From the NCBI RefSeq assembly GCF_030652235.1, contig NZ_JAUSBA010000034.1, positions 62,001 to 126,000 of the forward strand: 64,000 nt of DNA, written 5' to 3'. This stretch comes from Cypionkella sp. GTDB taxonomy: Bacteria; Pseudomonadota; Alphaproteobacteria; Rhodobacterales; Rhodobacteraceae. The notes under the pieces are model-generated. The model made no database searches. It was not told the DNA's origin and worked only from the letters and a program-made list of their open reading frames with translations. The position numbers and the translations under genes were made by a program. Positions 37,561 to 45,747 of this stretch are shown piece after piece (the first letter of the stretch is position 1; every line of letters begins with the position of its first letter).

Positions 37561-38631
37561 ATGTCTGATATTCGCGCCGAAATCGTGCTGCCGACCAGTG
37601 ACTTGCGCAAGGATTTGCCGTTCTTCACCAAGACCTTGGGGATGCGGATGGATATGATCTATCCGGCAGATAACCCAGCCGTTGCGGTGATCTCGGGGCA
37701 TGGGCTGCGGCTGCGGTTGGATGCCGAAAGCAACGCCGCCCCCGGCTTGCTGCGGATTTTGACCGATGATCCGATTGCGGATGGCGCGCGCGCTTTGACC
37801 TCGCCGGGCGGCACGCGGGTGGAGATTGACGAGCTGAACCCGCCACTGGTGTTGCCCAAAACCGAACATGCGTTCGTGGTGCGCAGACTGGCCGATCAGG
37901 CGCCTTGGGTGATCGGGCGGGCCGGGATGGAATACCGCGATCTGATCCCGACGCGGTTGGGCGGTGCGATGATCGCCAGCCATATTCGGGTGCCGGACGG
38001 CCCGGTGCCGGATATGGTGCATTTCCACAAGGTCGGGTTTCAACTGATCTTTTGCGTCGCGGGCTGGGTTGATGTTCTTTATGAAGATCAAGGCGATATC
38101 CTGCGGATTGAGGCGGGGGATTGCTTTATCCAGCCGCCAACTATCCGCCATAAAGTGCTTCATTCCGAAGGCGTACAGGTGGTGGAAATCGGCGTGCCCG
38201 CCGAGCATGTTACCGAGATTGACCACGCAATGACCCTGCCGAATGGCAGCATTAACCGTGATCGCGAATGGGACGGCCAGCGCTTTGTGCATAACATTGG
38301 CAGCACTGGGGCGTTTGCGCCGTTCCGTATTCCCGGTTTTGAGGCACGCGATACCACGATCAATGCCAATACCAAGGGCGTGGCGAGTGTGATGGTGGCG
38401 CGGCCTACAGGCGTGGCGCCGTGGACCAAACACCAAGGCGATATTCTGTTCAGCTTCGTGATGAGCGGCGAGATGACCTTGGAAGGCGAGGGCAAAGACC
38501 CGTTCCGGCTGGCCCCCGGCGATGCCTTCGTGATCCCGCCGGGGATGGCGACACGGTATTCCGAATGCTCGCAGGATTTGCAGCTGCTTGAGGTCTCGCT
38601 GCCCGGAAATCCGCCGACGCAGGTTCTGTAG
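37561..38631 (+). CDS. Two-part VOC/glyoxalase-like and double cupin protein
   Basis: A 356-residue protein with an N-terminal glyoxalase/VOC-like module (LPTSDLRKDLPFFTKTLGMRM, residues 1 to about 110) followed by two cupin barrels. The first has HKVGFQLIFCVAG and the metal-type GDCFIQPPTIRHKVLHS; the second has HQGDILFSFVMSGEMTLEG and PGDAFVIPPGMATRYSE. Cupins bind a metal in dioxygenases, isomerases or sugar enzymes; the substrate here is unknown. It lies upstream of the nucleoside salvage operon, but its relation to that operon is unclear. Fusion of VOC and cupin parts is less common. Confidence 0.75.
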   Translation: MSDIRAEIVLPTSDLRKDLPFFTKTLGMRMDMIYPADNPAVAVISGHGLRLRLDAESNAAPGLLRILTDDPIADGARALTSPGGTRVEIDELNPPLVLPKTEHAFVVRRLADQAPWVIGRAGMEYRDLIPTRLGGAMIASHIRVPDGPVPDMVHFHKVGFQLIFCVAGWVDVLYEDQGDILRIEAGDCFIQPPTIRHKVLHSEGVQVVEIGVPAEHVTEIDHAMTLPNGSINRDREWDGQRFVHNIGSTGAFAPFRIPGFEARDTTINANTKGVASVMVARPTGVAPWTKHQGDILFSFVMSGEMTLEGEGKDPFRLAPGDAFVIPPGMATRYSECSQDLQLLEVSLPGNPPTQVL

Positions 38632-38698
38632 CGCCCTTGCACTTTGGCCTGAAGCGGCTCACACTTCTGGACCATATGGTCAGGAAGTGGAGCCGCTG

Positions 38699-39091
38699 AT
38701 GTCGTTGTTGAGTGCTGCAACTGAGGTGCGGCTGCGCGCTTATGCGCCCTATTCGCGGTTCAAGGTGGGGGCGGCGATCCGATCGGTTGAGGGCAATCTG
38801 CATGTCGGCTGTAACGTTGAAAACGTGGCTTACCCGGAAGGCACTTGCGCCGAAGCCGGGGCGATTGCGGCGATGATTGCGGGCGGTGACACCAGGATTG
38901 CCGAGATTGCGGTGATCGCCGATAGCCCCGAACCCGTGCCGTGCTGCGGCGGCTGCCGTCAGAAGATCGCCGAATTTGCAGGTCAGGATGTGCAGGTAAC
39001 CCTTTACACCACCGATGGAAAATCGAAAACGCTGACTGTGGCGGAACTGCTGCCGGGGGTGTTCACCTTAGCCCATATGGATAAGAGCTGA
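38699..39091 (+). CDS. cdd: Cytidine deaminase
   Basis: A 130-residue zinc enzyme of normal length that deaminates cytidine and deoxycytidine. The zinc motif is present as CAEAGAI with the proton-shuttling glutamate and as the CGGC pair in VPCCGGCRQKI; the residue before that pair is Cys where Pro is usual. The start at 38699 matches the family opening (LLSAATEVRLRAYAPYSRFKVGAA). It is the first gene of the salvage operon and overlaps deoA by one base. Confidence 0.93.
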   Translation: MSLLSAATEVRLRAYAPYSRFKVGAAIRSVEGNLHVGCNVENVAYPEGTCAEAGAIAAMIAGGDTRIAEIAVIADSPEPVPCCGGCRQKIAEFAGQDVQVTLYTTDGKSKTLTVAELLPGVFTLAHMDKS

Positions 39092-40398
39092 TGGACGCCC
39101 GCGCCATTATCGTCAGCCTGCGCGATGGCGCGGTGCCCTCGACCGAAGAATTGCAATGGTTCGCCCAAGGCTTGGCCTCGGGGGCGGTTTCGGATGCGCA
39201 GGCGGGGGCGTTTGCGATGGCGGTGCTGCTGAAAGGGCTGGGGGAGCAGGGCCGTGTGGCGCTGACCCGCGCGATGCGAGACTCGGGCCATGTGCTGGAA
39301 TGGGACATGCCGGGGCCGGTGTTGGACAAGCATTCTACCGGGGGGATTGGCGATTGCGTGTCGCTGCTGCTGGCGCCTGCGCTGGCGGCCTGCGGCGCCT
39401 ATGTGCCGATGATCTCGGGCCGCGGCTTGGGCCATACCGGCGGCACGCTGGACAAGTTGGAGTCTATTCCGGGGTTCAAGACCGGGCTGACCGAAGACCA
39501 GTTGCGGCGGCAGTTGAAGGATATTCGCTGTGCGATTGTCTCGGCAAGCGCCGAAATCGCGCCCGCGGATCGGCGTTTGTATGCGGTGCGCGATGTGACA
39601 GGCACGGTGGAATCGGTGGATCTGATCACCGCTTCAATCTTGTCGAAAAAGCTGGCGGCGGGGCTGGAAGCGCTTGTTTTGGATGTGAAATGCGGCTCTG
39701 GCGCGTTTATGAAAACGCTGGAGGAAGCCGAGGCTTTGGCGCGGGCACTGGTTTCGACCGCGCAGGGCGCGGGGTGTATGACCAGCGCCTTGATCACCGA
39801 TATGAGCCAGCCTTTGGCCACCGCTGCGGGCAATGCGCTGGAGGTAAGCGAGGTGATGGAGACGCTGACGGGCACCAGCGTTAATGCGGCTTTGTGGGAT
39901 ATCACCATGGCGCTGGGCGGGGAGGCTTTGGCTTTGGGCGGCCTTGCTGCGGACCCTTTGGATGGGGCAGGGCGGATTGAGCAAGCGCTGGAATCGGGGG
40001 CTGCGGCGGAATGGTTTGGCCGGATGGTGGCAGCCCAAGGCGGGCCGCTCGATTTTGTCGAACGCTGGCCAGACCGGTTGCCTGCGGCGACGGTGATCCG
40101 TGAAGTGCCGAGCCTGCGGCAAGGCTTTGTCACGGCGATTGACGGGCAGGGCCTAGGCCTTGCGGTGGTCGGCCTTGGTGGTGGGCGGCAGCGCGAGGGT
40201 GACAAGTTGAACCTGTCGGTCGGGCTGTCGGATCTGGCCGGGATTGGCGAAGATATTGGCGCGGGCGATCCCTTGTGCATGGTGCATGCGGCGACGGAAA
40301 GCGCCGCCGAAGAAGCCATTCTGCGGGTGCAGGCGGCCTATGCGATGGGGGCGGTGGCGCCGCCAGACCCGGATTTGATCATCAAAAGGATCGCTTAG
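39091..40398 (+). CDS. deoA: Thymidine phosphorylase
   Basis: A 435-residue phosphorylase splitting thymidine (and deoxyuridine) into base and deoxyribose 1-phosphate. The signature KHSTGGIGD with Lys80 and the stretch SGRGLGHTGGTLDKLESIPG are intact. It overlaps the cdd stop (TGATG) and directly abuts deoB. Its product is converted by DeoB to deoxyribose 5-phosphate. Confidence 0.95.
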   Translation: MDARAIIVSLRDGAVPSTEELQWFAQGLASGAVSDAQAGAFAMAVLLKGLGEQGRVALTRAMRDSGHVLEWDMPGPVLDKHSTGGIGDCVSLLLAPALAACGAYVPMISGRGLGHTGGTLDKLESIPGFKTGLTEDQLRRQLKDIRCAIVSASAEIAPADRRLYAVRDVTGTVESVDLITASILSKKLAAGLEALVLDVKCGSGAFMKTLEEAEALARALVSTAQGAGCMTSALITDMSQPLATAAGNALEVSEVMETLTGTSVNAALWDITMALGGEALALGGLAADPLDGAGRIEQALESGAAAEWFGRMVAAQGGPLDFVERWPDRLPAATVIREVPSLRQGFVTAIDGQGLGLAVVGLGGGRQREGDKLNLSVGLSDLAGIGEDIGAGDPLCMVHAATESAAEEAILRVQAAYAMGAVAPPDPDLIIKRIA

Positions 40399-41595
40399 AT
40401 GCCGCGCGCGTTTCTGATCGTGATGGATTCGGTGGGCTGTGGTGGCGCGCCGGATTCGGCGGATTTCGGCGATGCCGGGGCGAATACTTTGGGCCATATT
40501 GCCGAAGCTTGTGCGGCGGGGCGGGCAGATATCGGGCGGTCGGGGCCTTTGCGGATGCCGCATCTGGATCGGTTGGGGTTGGGGGCGGCGATTTCACTGG
40601 CTTCTGGGCTGAAGGCTGCGGGGTTTGACGCCGTGCCTGTCGGGCGTTGGGGGGCCGCGACGGAGGTGTCGCGCGGTAAGGACACGCCCTCGGGGCATTG
40701 GGAACTGGCCGGGGTGCCGGTGCCGTGGGATTGGACGTATTTCCCAGATACCGTGCCGGCGTTTTCGGATGATCTGGTGGCGTTGGTTTGTAAGTTGGCC
40801 GGAACTGCGGGGATTTTGGGCAACTGCCATGCCTCGGGCGTGCCGATCATCGAGCAACATTGCGCTGAGCATCTGAGCACCGGTTGGCCGATTTGCTATA
40901 CTTCGGCGGATTCGGTGTTCCAGATCGCGGCGCATGAAGAGGCGTTTGGGTTGGAACGGCTGTTGAAGCTGTGTCAGGATCTTGCGCCGCATTTGCACGC
41001 GATGAAGGTGGGCCGGGTGATTGCGCGCCCCTTTACCGGGGTTGCGGGCGCATTCAAGCGCACGGCGAACCGGCATGATTACGCGATGGACCCGCCCGCA
41101 CCGACCTTGCTGGAATGGGTGCAAAGCGCGGGGCGCGAGACCCATGCGATTGGCAAGATTGGTGATATTTTCTCGATGAAGGGCATCGGCAAGCTGTGGA
41201 AGGGCAAAAGCGACCTTGACCTTTTCGAATACTTGGATGGCTTAGTCGTGGGTGCCGAGGATGGTTCCTTGACCTTTGCAAACTTTGTCGAGTTTGACAC
41301 GCTGTATGGCCACCCCCGCGATGTGGCCGGATATGCGCGTGCGCTGGAATGGTTTGATGCCCGCGTCGGGGCTATGTTGACGCGGCTGCGGCCCGGCGAT
41401 CTGGCAATTTTTACCGCAGATCATGGCAATGATCCGACTTGGGTGGGGACGGAACATACGCGGGAGCGGGTGCCAGTGGTCTGCGCGGGGATTGGGTCAG
41501 GTGGTTTGGGGCTGCGGGCGTTTGCGGATGTGGGGGCGAGCGTGGCCGCGCATTTGGGGGTGACGGCGCAAGGGCCGGGGAGGAGTTTTCTTTGA
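40399..41595 (+). CDS. deoB: Phosphopentomutase
   Basis: A 398-residue metal-dependent mutase converting (deoxy)ribose 1-phosphate to the 5-phosphate. The alkaline-phosphatase-like metal sites are visible: MDSVGCGGAPD at the start, and IFTADHGNDPTWVGTEHTRE near the end. It begins immediately after the deoA stop, and its stop overlaps the TTG start of add. Confidence 0.95.
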   Translation: MPRAFLIVMDSVGCGGAPDSADFGDAGANTLGHIAEACAAGRADIGRSGPLRMPHLDRLGLGAAISLASGLKAAGFDAVPVGRWGAATEVSRGKDTPSGHWELAGVPVPWDWTYFPDTVPAFSDDLVALVCKLAGTAGILGNCHASGVPIIEQHCAEHLSTGWPICYTSADSVFQIAAHEEAFGLERLLKLCQDLAPHLHAMKVGRVIARPFTGVAGAFKRTANRHDYAMDPPAPTLLEWVQSAGRETHAIGKIGDIFSMKGIGKLWKGKSDLDLFEYLDGLVVGAEDGSLTFANFVEFDTLYGHPRDVAGYARALEWFDARVGAMLTRLRPGDLAIFTADHGNDPTWVGTEHTRERVPVVCAGIGSGGLGLRAFADVGASVAAHLGVTAQGPGRSFL

Positions 41596-42584
41596 AGACC
41601 AACAGTTTGCCGAAGGTAGAGTTGCATCTGCATCTTGAGGGCGGCGCACCGCCTACGTTCATCAAGGGCCTCGCGAAAGAGAAGAACATCGACATTGGTG
41701 GGATTTTCAACGAGGACGGCAGCTATCGCTTCACTGACTTCTGGAACTTTCTAAAGGTATACGAGGCGGCTTGCGAGCCGTTGAAAGGGCCGCAGGATTT
41801 CTATCGTCTTACCCTCGCCGTGCTTGAAGAAAGTGCTGCAAGTGGCGTTGTTTACAGCGAAACTTTCCTTTCTCCTGATTTCTGCGGTGGCCGCGATTTG
41901 GGCGCTTGGCGGGAATATCTGCACGCGATCACCGAAGCTGCTGCCAAGGCCGAGAAGGATTTTGGCATCACCCTGCGTGGCATCGTCACGCCGATCCGGC
42001 ATTTTGGGCCAGAGAAGGCACGACAGACGGCGCGCTGTGCGGCAGAGACGGCCGGCCATTTCATCACGGGCTTCGGCATTGGTGGCGATGAGCAATCCGG
42101 CGAGTTGAAAGATTTCCTGTGGTCGTTTGATATGGCGCGCGAAGCGGGGTTGCGGATCACTGCCCATGCCGGCGAGTGGAAGGGGCCGGATGAGGTGCGC
42201 GCGGCGATGAATGAGCTGGGGGCGGAGCGGATCGGCCATGGTGTGCGCGCGATTGAAGATATGGCGCTGGTTGAGGAAATTGCCGAGCGCGGCGTGGTGC
42301 TGGAGCTTTGCCCCGGCTCGAATGTCGCGCTGGGGATTTATCCCAGTTTCCGCAAGCATCCGATTGGCGAGATGTTTGATCGCGGCGTCAAAGTTACCAT
42401 CAACACCGACGATCCGCCGTTCTTCCACACCACAATGGCGCGCGAATATGAAATGCTCAATCAGGCGTTTGACTGGGACGAGGGGGTTTTTGCCAAGATC
42501 GCCCGCACCGCGCTTGACGCGGCGTTTTGTGACGCCGATACGAAAACCCGCATTCTGAAAATTCTGGAGCAGGCCAATGGCTGA
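41592..42584 (+). CDS. add: Adenosine deaminase
   Basis: A 330-residue zinc deaminase turning adenosine to inosine. The metal ligands His12 and His14 ([10 protein letters not shown]), the HAGE motif and the NTDDPPFF region are all present. The best start is TTG at 41592, which overlaps the deoB stop and has GGAG six bases upstream; no ATG lies in a suitable place. The use of TTG may limit its level relative to DeoB. It overlaps upp by eight bases. Confidence 0.93.
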   Translation: MKTNSLPKVELHLHLEGGAPPTFIKGLAKEKNIDIGGIFNEDGSYRFTDFWNFLKVYEAACEPLKGPQDFYRLTLAVLEESAASGVVYSETFLSPDFCGGRDLGAWREYLHAITEAAAKAEKDFGITLRGIVTPIRHFGPEKARQTARCAAETAGHFITGFGIGGDEQSGELKDFLWSFDMAREAGLRITAHAGEWKGPDEVRAAMNELGAERIGHGVRAIEDMALVEEIAERGVVLELCPGSNVALGIYPSFRKHPIGEMFDRGVKVTINTDDPPFFHTTMAREYEMLNQAFDWDEGVFAKIARTALDAAFCDADTKTRILKILEQANG

Positions 42585-43209
42585 ACATCTGACCGTCGTT
42601 TCTCACCCGTTGGTGCAGCATAAGCTGACGCTTATGCGCGAGAAAGACACTTCCACGGCATCTTTTCGCAAGCTGTTGCGCGAGATCAGCCTGCTTTTGG
42701 CCTATGAGGTGACGCGCGAATTGCCGATGACCACCAAGCACATCGAGACGCCGATTGAAGCCATGGATGCGCCGACGATTGACGGCAAGAAACTGGCGCT
42801 GATTTCGATCCTGCGGGCGGGCAATGGGCTGCTCGATGGCATTCTGGAGCTGATCCCGGCGGCGCGGGTGGGCTTTGTCGGATTGTACCGTGACCCAGAA
42901 ACACTGCAGCCGGTGCAATACTACTGCAAACTGCCCGATCATCTGGAGGAGCGAGTGTCGATCGTGGTTGATCCGATGCTGGCGACGGGGAATTCATCGG
43001 TGGCGGCGATTACGCTTTTGAAACAATCAGGTGCGCGGAATATCCGGTTTTTGTGCCTGCTTGCCGCCCCTGAAGGCATCGCCCGGATGAAAGAAGCGCA
43101 TCCCGATGTGCAGATTGTCACAGCAGCAGTGGACAGGCAGCTGAATGACCACGGATATATTGTACCTGGGCTAGGGGATGCGGGTGATCGCATGTTTGGC
43201 ACTAAATAA
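42577..43209 (+). CDS. upp: Uracil phosphoribosyltransferase
   Basis: A 210-residue enzyme joining uracil to PRPP to form UMP. The PRPP-binding motif [10 protein letters not shown] and the uracil-binding end [11 protein letters not shown] are intact. The start lies within the add end (eight-base overlap). It closes the salvage operon: bases released by DeoA and CddA-type deamination are recovered here. Confidence 0.95.
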   Translation: MAEHLTVVSHPLVQHKLTLMREKDTSTASFRKLLREISLLLAYEVTRELPMTTKHIETPIEAMDAPTIDGKKLALISILRAGNGLLDGILELIPAARVGFVGLYRDPETLQPVQYYCKLPDHLEERVSIVVDPMLATGNSSVAAITLLKQSGARNIRFLCLLAAPEGIARMKEAHPDVQIVTAAVDRQLNDHGYIVPGLGDAGDRMFGTK

Positions 43210-43276
43210 GGCTTAGCCCCCTTTACTCGGAAACAATCCTGACGCATCCTGTTCCCAAAGCTACTTGGGGGTAGTC

Positions 43277-44482
43277 ATGCTATTTAAGATTGTATCGGTC
43301 GCCGTGTTTGCGGCTGTGATGGGTCCGATTGTGGCCTCTGCGCAGACAGTGGCGCAGATTGGCCAACCTGCTGAACGCCCGCCGGCTAGCTTTAAGGGCG
43401 CGCAATACGTTGACAGCCGGGGCTGCGTTTTCATGAACGCAAGCTACGCGGGTGCTGCGCAATGGGTGGCGCGGGTCGACCGCAGGCACAAGGTTCTGTG
43501 CGGCTATCCGCCAACTTTTGGGCCGCATGCCGCGATTGAAGTTGCTGAAGATGTGGCTCCGGTCAAGGTTGCGCCTGTGGTGGTGGCTGCGGCCCCTGTG
43601 ATGGTGAAGCCCGCGAAAGCCAATGCGCCGATGGCGACGGTGGCAAGTGCGATGATGCCCGAAGCGGTGGTGGTCAAGCCTGTGCCGCAGGTGCGGGTGC
43701 AGCATCCGACCGCAAGTCTGGTGGCGAGCTTGCCGACCCCGGCGCAGTCTTATGAGCGGGCGGCGACGTCGGGACCTGCTGCGGGCAAGATCGGCTGTTA
43801 TACCTCGGCTCCGGTGGCGGAAGTGGTGCGGTTGCGCAACGGCGGCACGGCGGTGGTTTGCACGCGCGGCGATGGTACATTGACCGGCTGGCGGCCGCCG
43901 ATCTATCCGCGTGGCGCGGGTGTTGGAGCGGCGCTGAGCGAGCCTGTGCAGGTGGCGCGGGCGAATAATTCAGGCGTCGGGCGGGTGGCTGCGGCGCCGG
44001 TCTACGCCTCTGCTGCGCTGCCGGATGTGGTGGTGCCGAAGGGCTATAAAGTGGCTTGGACGGATGACCGCCTGAACCCGCTGCGCGGCGTTGGCACGGC
44101 AGAGGGACAGGCGGCGCAGGATCAGTTGTGGACGCGAGATGTTCCGGCGCAGCTGATCACCGATGTGCAAAAGGCCAAAACCCGCAAGCTCAAGCCCGTG
44201 GCTTTGGTGACGGTGTCCTCAAAAGGGCAGGCCGAGGCTGCGCCGAAAGCCGTGCGTGGCGGCGCTTGGGTGCAGATTGGCACCTTTGGCGTGCCCGCCA
44301 ATGCGGCGGGGGCTGCGGCACAGTTGCAGGCTTTGGGCCTGCCTGTCGCAAAGTCGAAGCTGAACCGGGGTGGCAAGGATTTGCAGATCGTGATGGCGGG
44401 GCCGTTTGGTTCAGGCGCTGATGCGCAAGCGGCCTTGCGGATCGCGCGCGGGGCCGGGTTTGGCGACGCTTATATCCGCTAA
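43277..44482 (+). CDS. Secreted SPOR-domain protein
   Basis: A 401-residue exported protein. A signal peptide (MLFKIVSVAVFAAVMGPIVASAQ) is followed by two cysteine-paired modules (RGCVFMNASYAGAAQWVARVD to VLCGYPP, and IGCYTSAPVAEVVRLRNGG to VVCTRGDG) separated by a Val/Ala/Pro-rich linker. A C-terminal SPOR domain of about 75 residues (AWVQIGTFGVPANAAGAA to GFGDAYIR) binds septal glycan in other proteins. It probably acts at the division site. The start at 43277 opens the signal peptide. It may be its own transcription unit. Confidence 0.78.
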   Translation: MLFKIVSVAVFAAVMGPIVASAQTVAQIGQPAERPPASFKGAQYVDSRGCVFMNASYAGAAQWVARVDRRHKVLCGYPPTFGPHAAIEVAEDVAPVKVAPVVVAAAPVMVKPAKANAPMATVASAMMPEAVVVKPVPQVRVQHPTASLVASLPTPAQSYERAATSGPAAGKIGCYTSAPVAEVVRLRNGGTAVVCTRGDGTLTGWRPPIYPRGAGVGAALSEPVQVARANNSGVGRVAAAPVYASAALPDVVVPKGYKVAWTDDRLNPLRGVGTAEGQAAQDQLWTRDVPAQLITDVQKAKTRKLKPVALVTVSSKGQAEAAPKAVRGGAWVQIGTFGVPANAAGAAAQLQALGLPVAKSKLNRGGKDLQIVMAGPFGSGADAQAALRIARGAGFGDAYIR

Positions 44483-44666
44483 GGGTTTAGACTGTGATTT
44501 AGGAGGCCACTCGGTTTGCGCCGGGGGGCTTTTTTTCGCAGCAAGGTTTTCCCCGCGGGGAATCACTTGTGGCAATCATCGAAAATATGGCGCGAAAACC
44601 ACTATATATTGTGCTTCATCAGATTGATGCAGCGTTAACTTCTTGTTTTTTGCGATGTGTGCAGGG
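44483..44666. other. Gap after the SPOR gene, possible terminator and palindrome
   Basis: A GC-rich stretch ending in GGGGGGC and a run of seven T (44524-44536) may end the SPOR transcript, though the stem is weak. The palindromic TCCCCGCGGGGAA at 44550-44562 repeats the one at 27300. CATCA-GAT-TGATG lies near 44617. No gene is seen. Confidence 0.4.
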
Positions 44667-45683
44667 TCATCCCGTGCAGATGGTTTGCAGCGCTTTCCAG
44701 TGCTTGTCGCTGAGAACCTCGGGCTCGCTTCCGTTCGGGACCGGGTCGGCCTCGATCAGCGGCAGGGTGGTTTCGCCGGATTTATCCAAGGCATAGGCAT
44801 AGGGTTGCGCGGTGACTTTCGCCGCAGTGAAGGCGGCGAGCAGGGCTTCATCCGACAGTGTGATCGCAGGCGGCGTCAGCAGGCTTTGGCCGTAGCCCGT
44901 CAGCGCATCTGTCGCAATCGCGCCACTGGCGAGCAGGCGTATGGTGGTCATCAGGCCAGCCTTTTCCAGCAGCGGCTGCATTGGGTCTTGCAGCGCGGCT
45001 TGGCGCGTGGCGGCAATCATATAGCCTGCGAGCACGTCGGGCGTGCTGGTCTGTACCAGCTTTTCGGGCAGGATCAGCAGATCGCCGGGTAGTGCCAGCG
45101 GGGCTTGCAGCGCATCGCGCACCACCAGCACATGTGGCGGATGGATCGGGTTCAGCCGCAGGCCCAAAGCCACTGAGGCCGCCGTGCCAGCCTTGCCGGT
45201 GCAGGGTGATCCGGTGACTTTGGTCAGGTCTTGCAGCGCCAGTTTGCCCAACTCGCTGCGGGTGGCGGGGGGCAGCATGGCGGCGGTGTAGTCGATCAGT
45301 TTTCCCGGCAACCAGAACACCGCCAGCGCGCTGATCGCAGCACCAAAGCTGCCCAAGAGCACGCCGCGCAAACGGCCCGGTTTCGGGCGGCGGCGTTCCA
45401 AGGCGCTGCGTACGGTGTCCAGCGCCGCCATCATCTCGGGGTCGTCGACCTCGAGCGTTTCGGGATCATCCTGACCGGGGCTGTAGAGCGCGGGCAGTTT
45501 GCCGGGGTTCAGCCGGGTCAGCGCGGGCAGCGACCACTGCGCCAGCGCCATTTCGGTCTTTGGGTCTGACAGCACGATGGTGGCTTCGCGCAGGCCAACG
45601 ACAACCTCGCGCAGTTGCGCCGCAGGGGTTTCGCGCCACAGCCCCGGACTTTCCAGCCGCAGGTATTTGCGAAGCGCCGTCAT
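44667..45683 (-). CDS. Membrane-anchored protein of unknown function
   Basis: A 338-residue protein with a soluble front part, one membrane helix near residues 106-125 (GVLLGSFGAAISALAVFWLP) and a large C-terminal domain. The second half is faintly like an M48 peptidase core (PEKLVQTSTPDVLAGYMIAA) but has no HExxH zinc motif, so any peptidase fold would be inactive. I do not recognise the family with confidence. It is followed, in transcription, by the SPOR region, convergent to it. The DmdB-like gene lies upstream in the same direction, 64 bases away. Confidence 0.65.
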   Translation of the reverse strand: MTALRKYLRLESPGLWRETPAAQLREVVVGLREATIVLSDPKTEMALAQWSLPALTRLNPGKLPALYSPGQDDPETLEVDDPEMMAALDTVRSALERRRPKPGRLRGVLLGSFGAAISALAVFWLPGKLIDYTAAMLPPATRSELGKLALQDLTKVTGSPCTGKAGTAASVALGLRLNPIHPPHVLVVRDALQAPLALPGDLLILPEKLVQTSTPDVLAGYMIAATRQAALQDPMQPLLEKAGLMTTIRLLASGAIATDALTGYGQSLLTPPAITLSDEALLAAFTAAKVTAQPYAYALDKSGETTLPLIEADPVPNGSEPEVLSDKHWKALQTICTG

Positions 45684-45747
45684 GGCGCGGAGATGTCTTT
45701 GCCTGTTCTCATACGGTGACGATAGCCAGTTGCGGCACAGGCCACAA

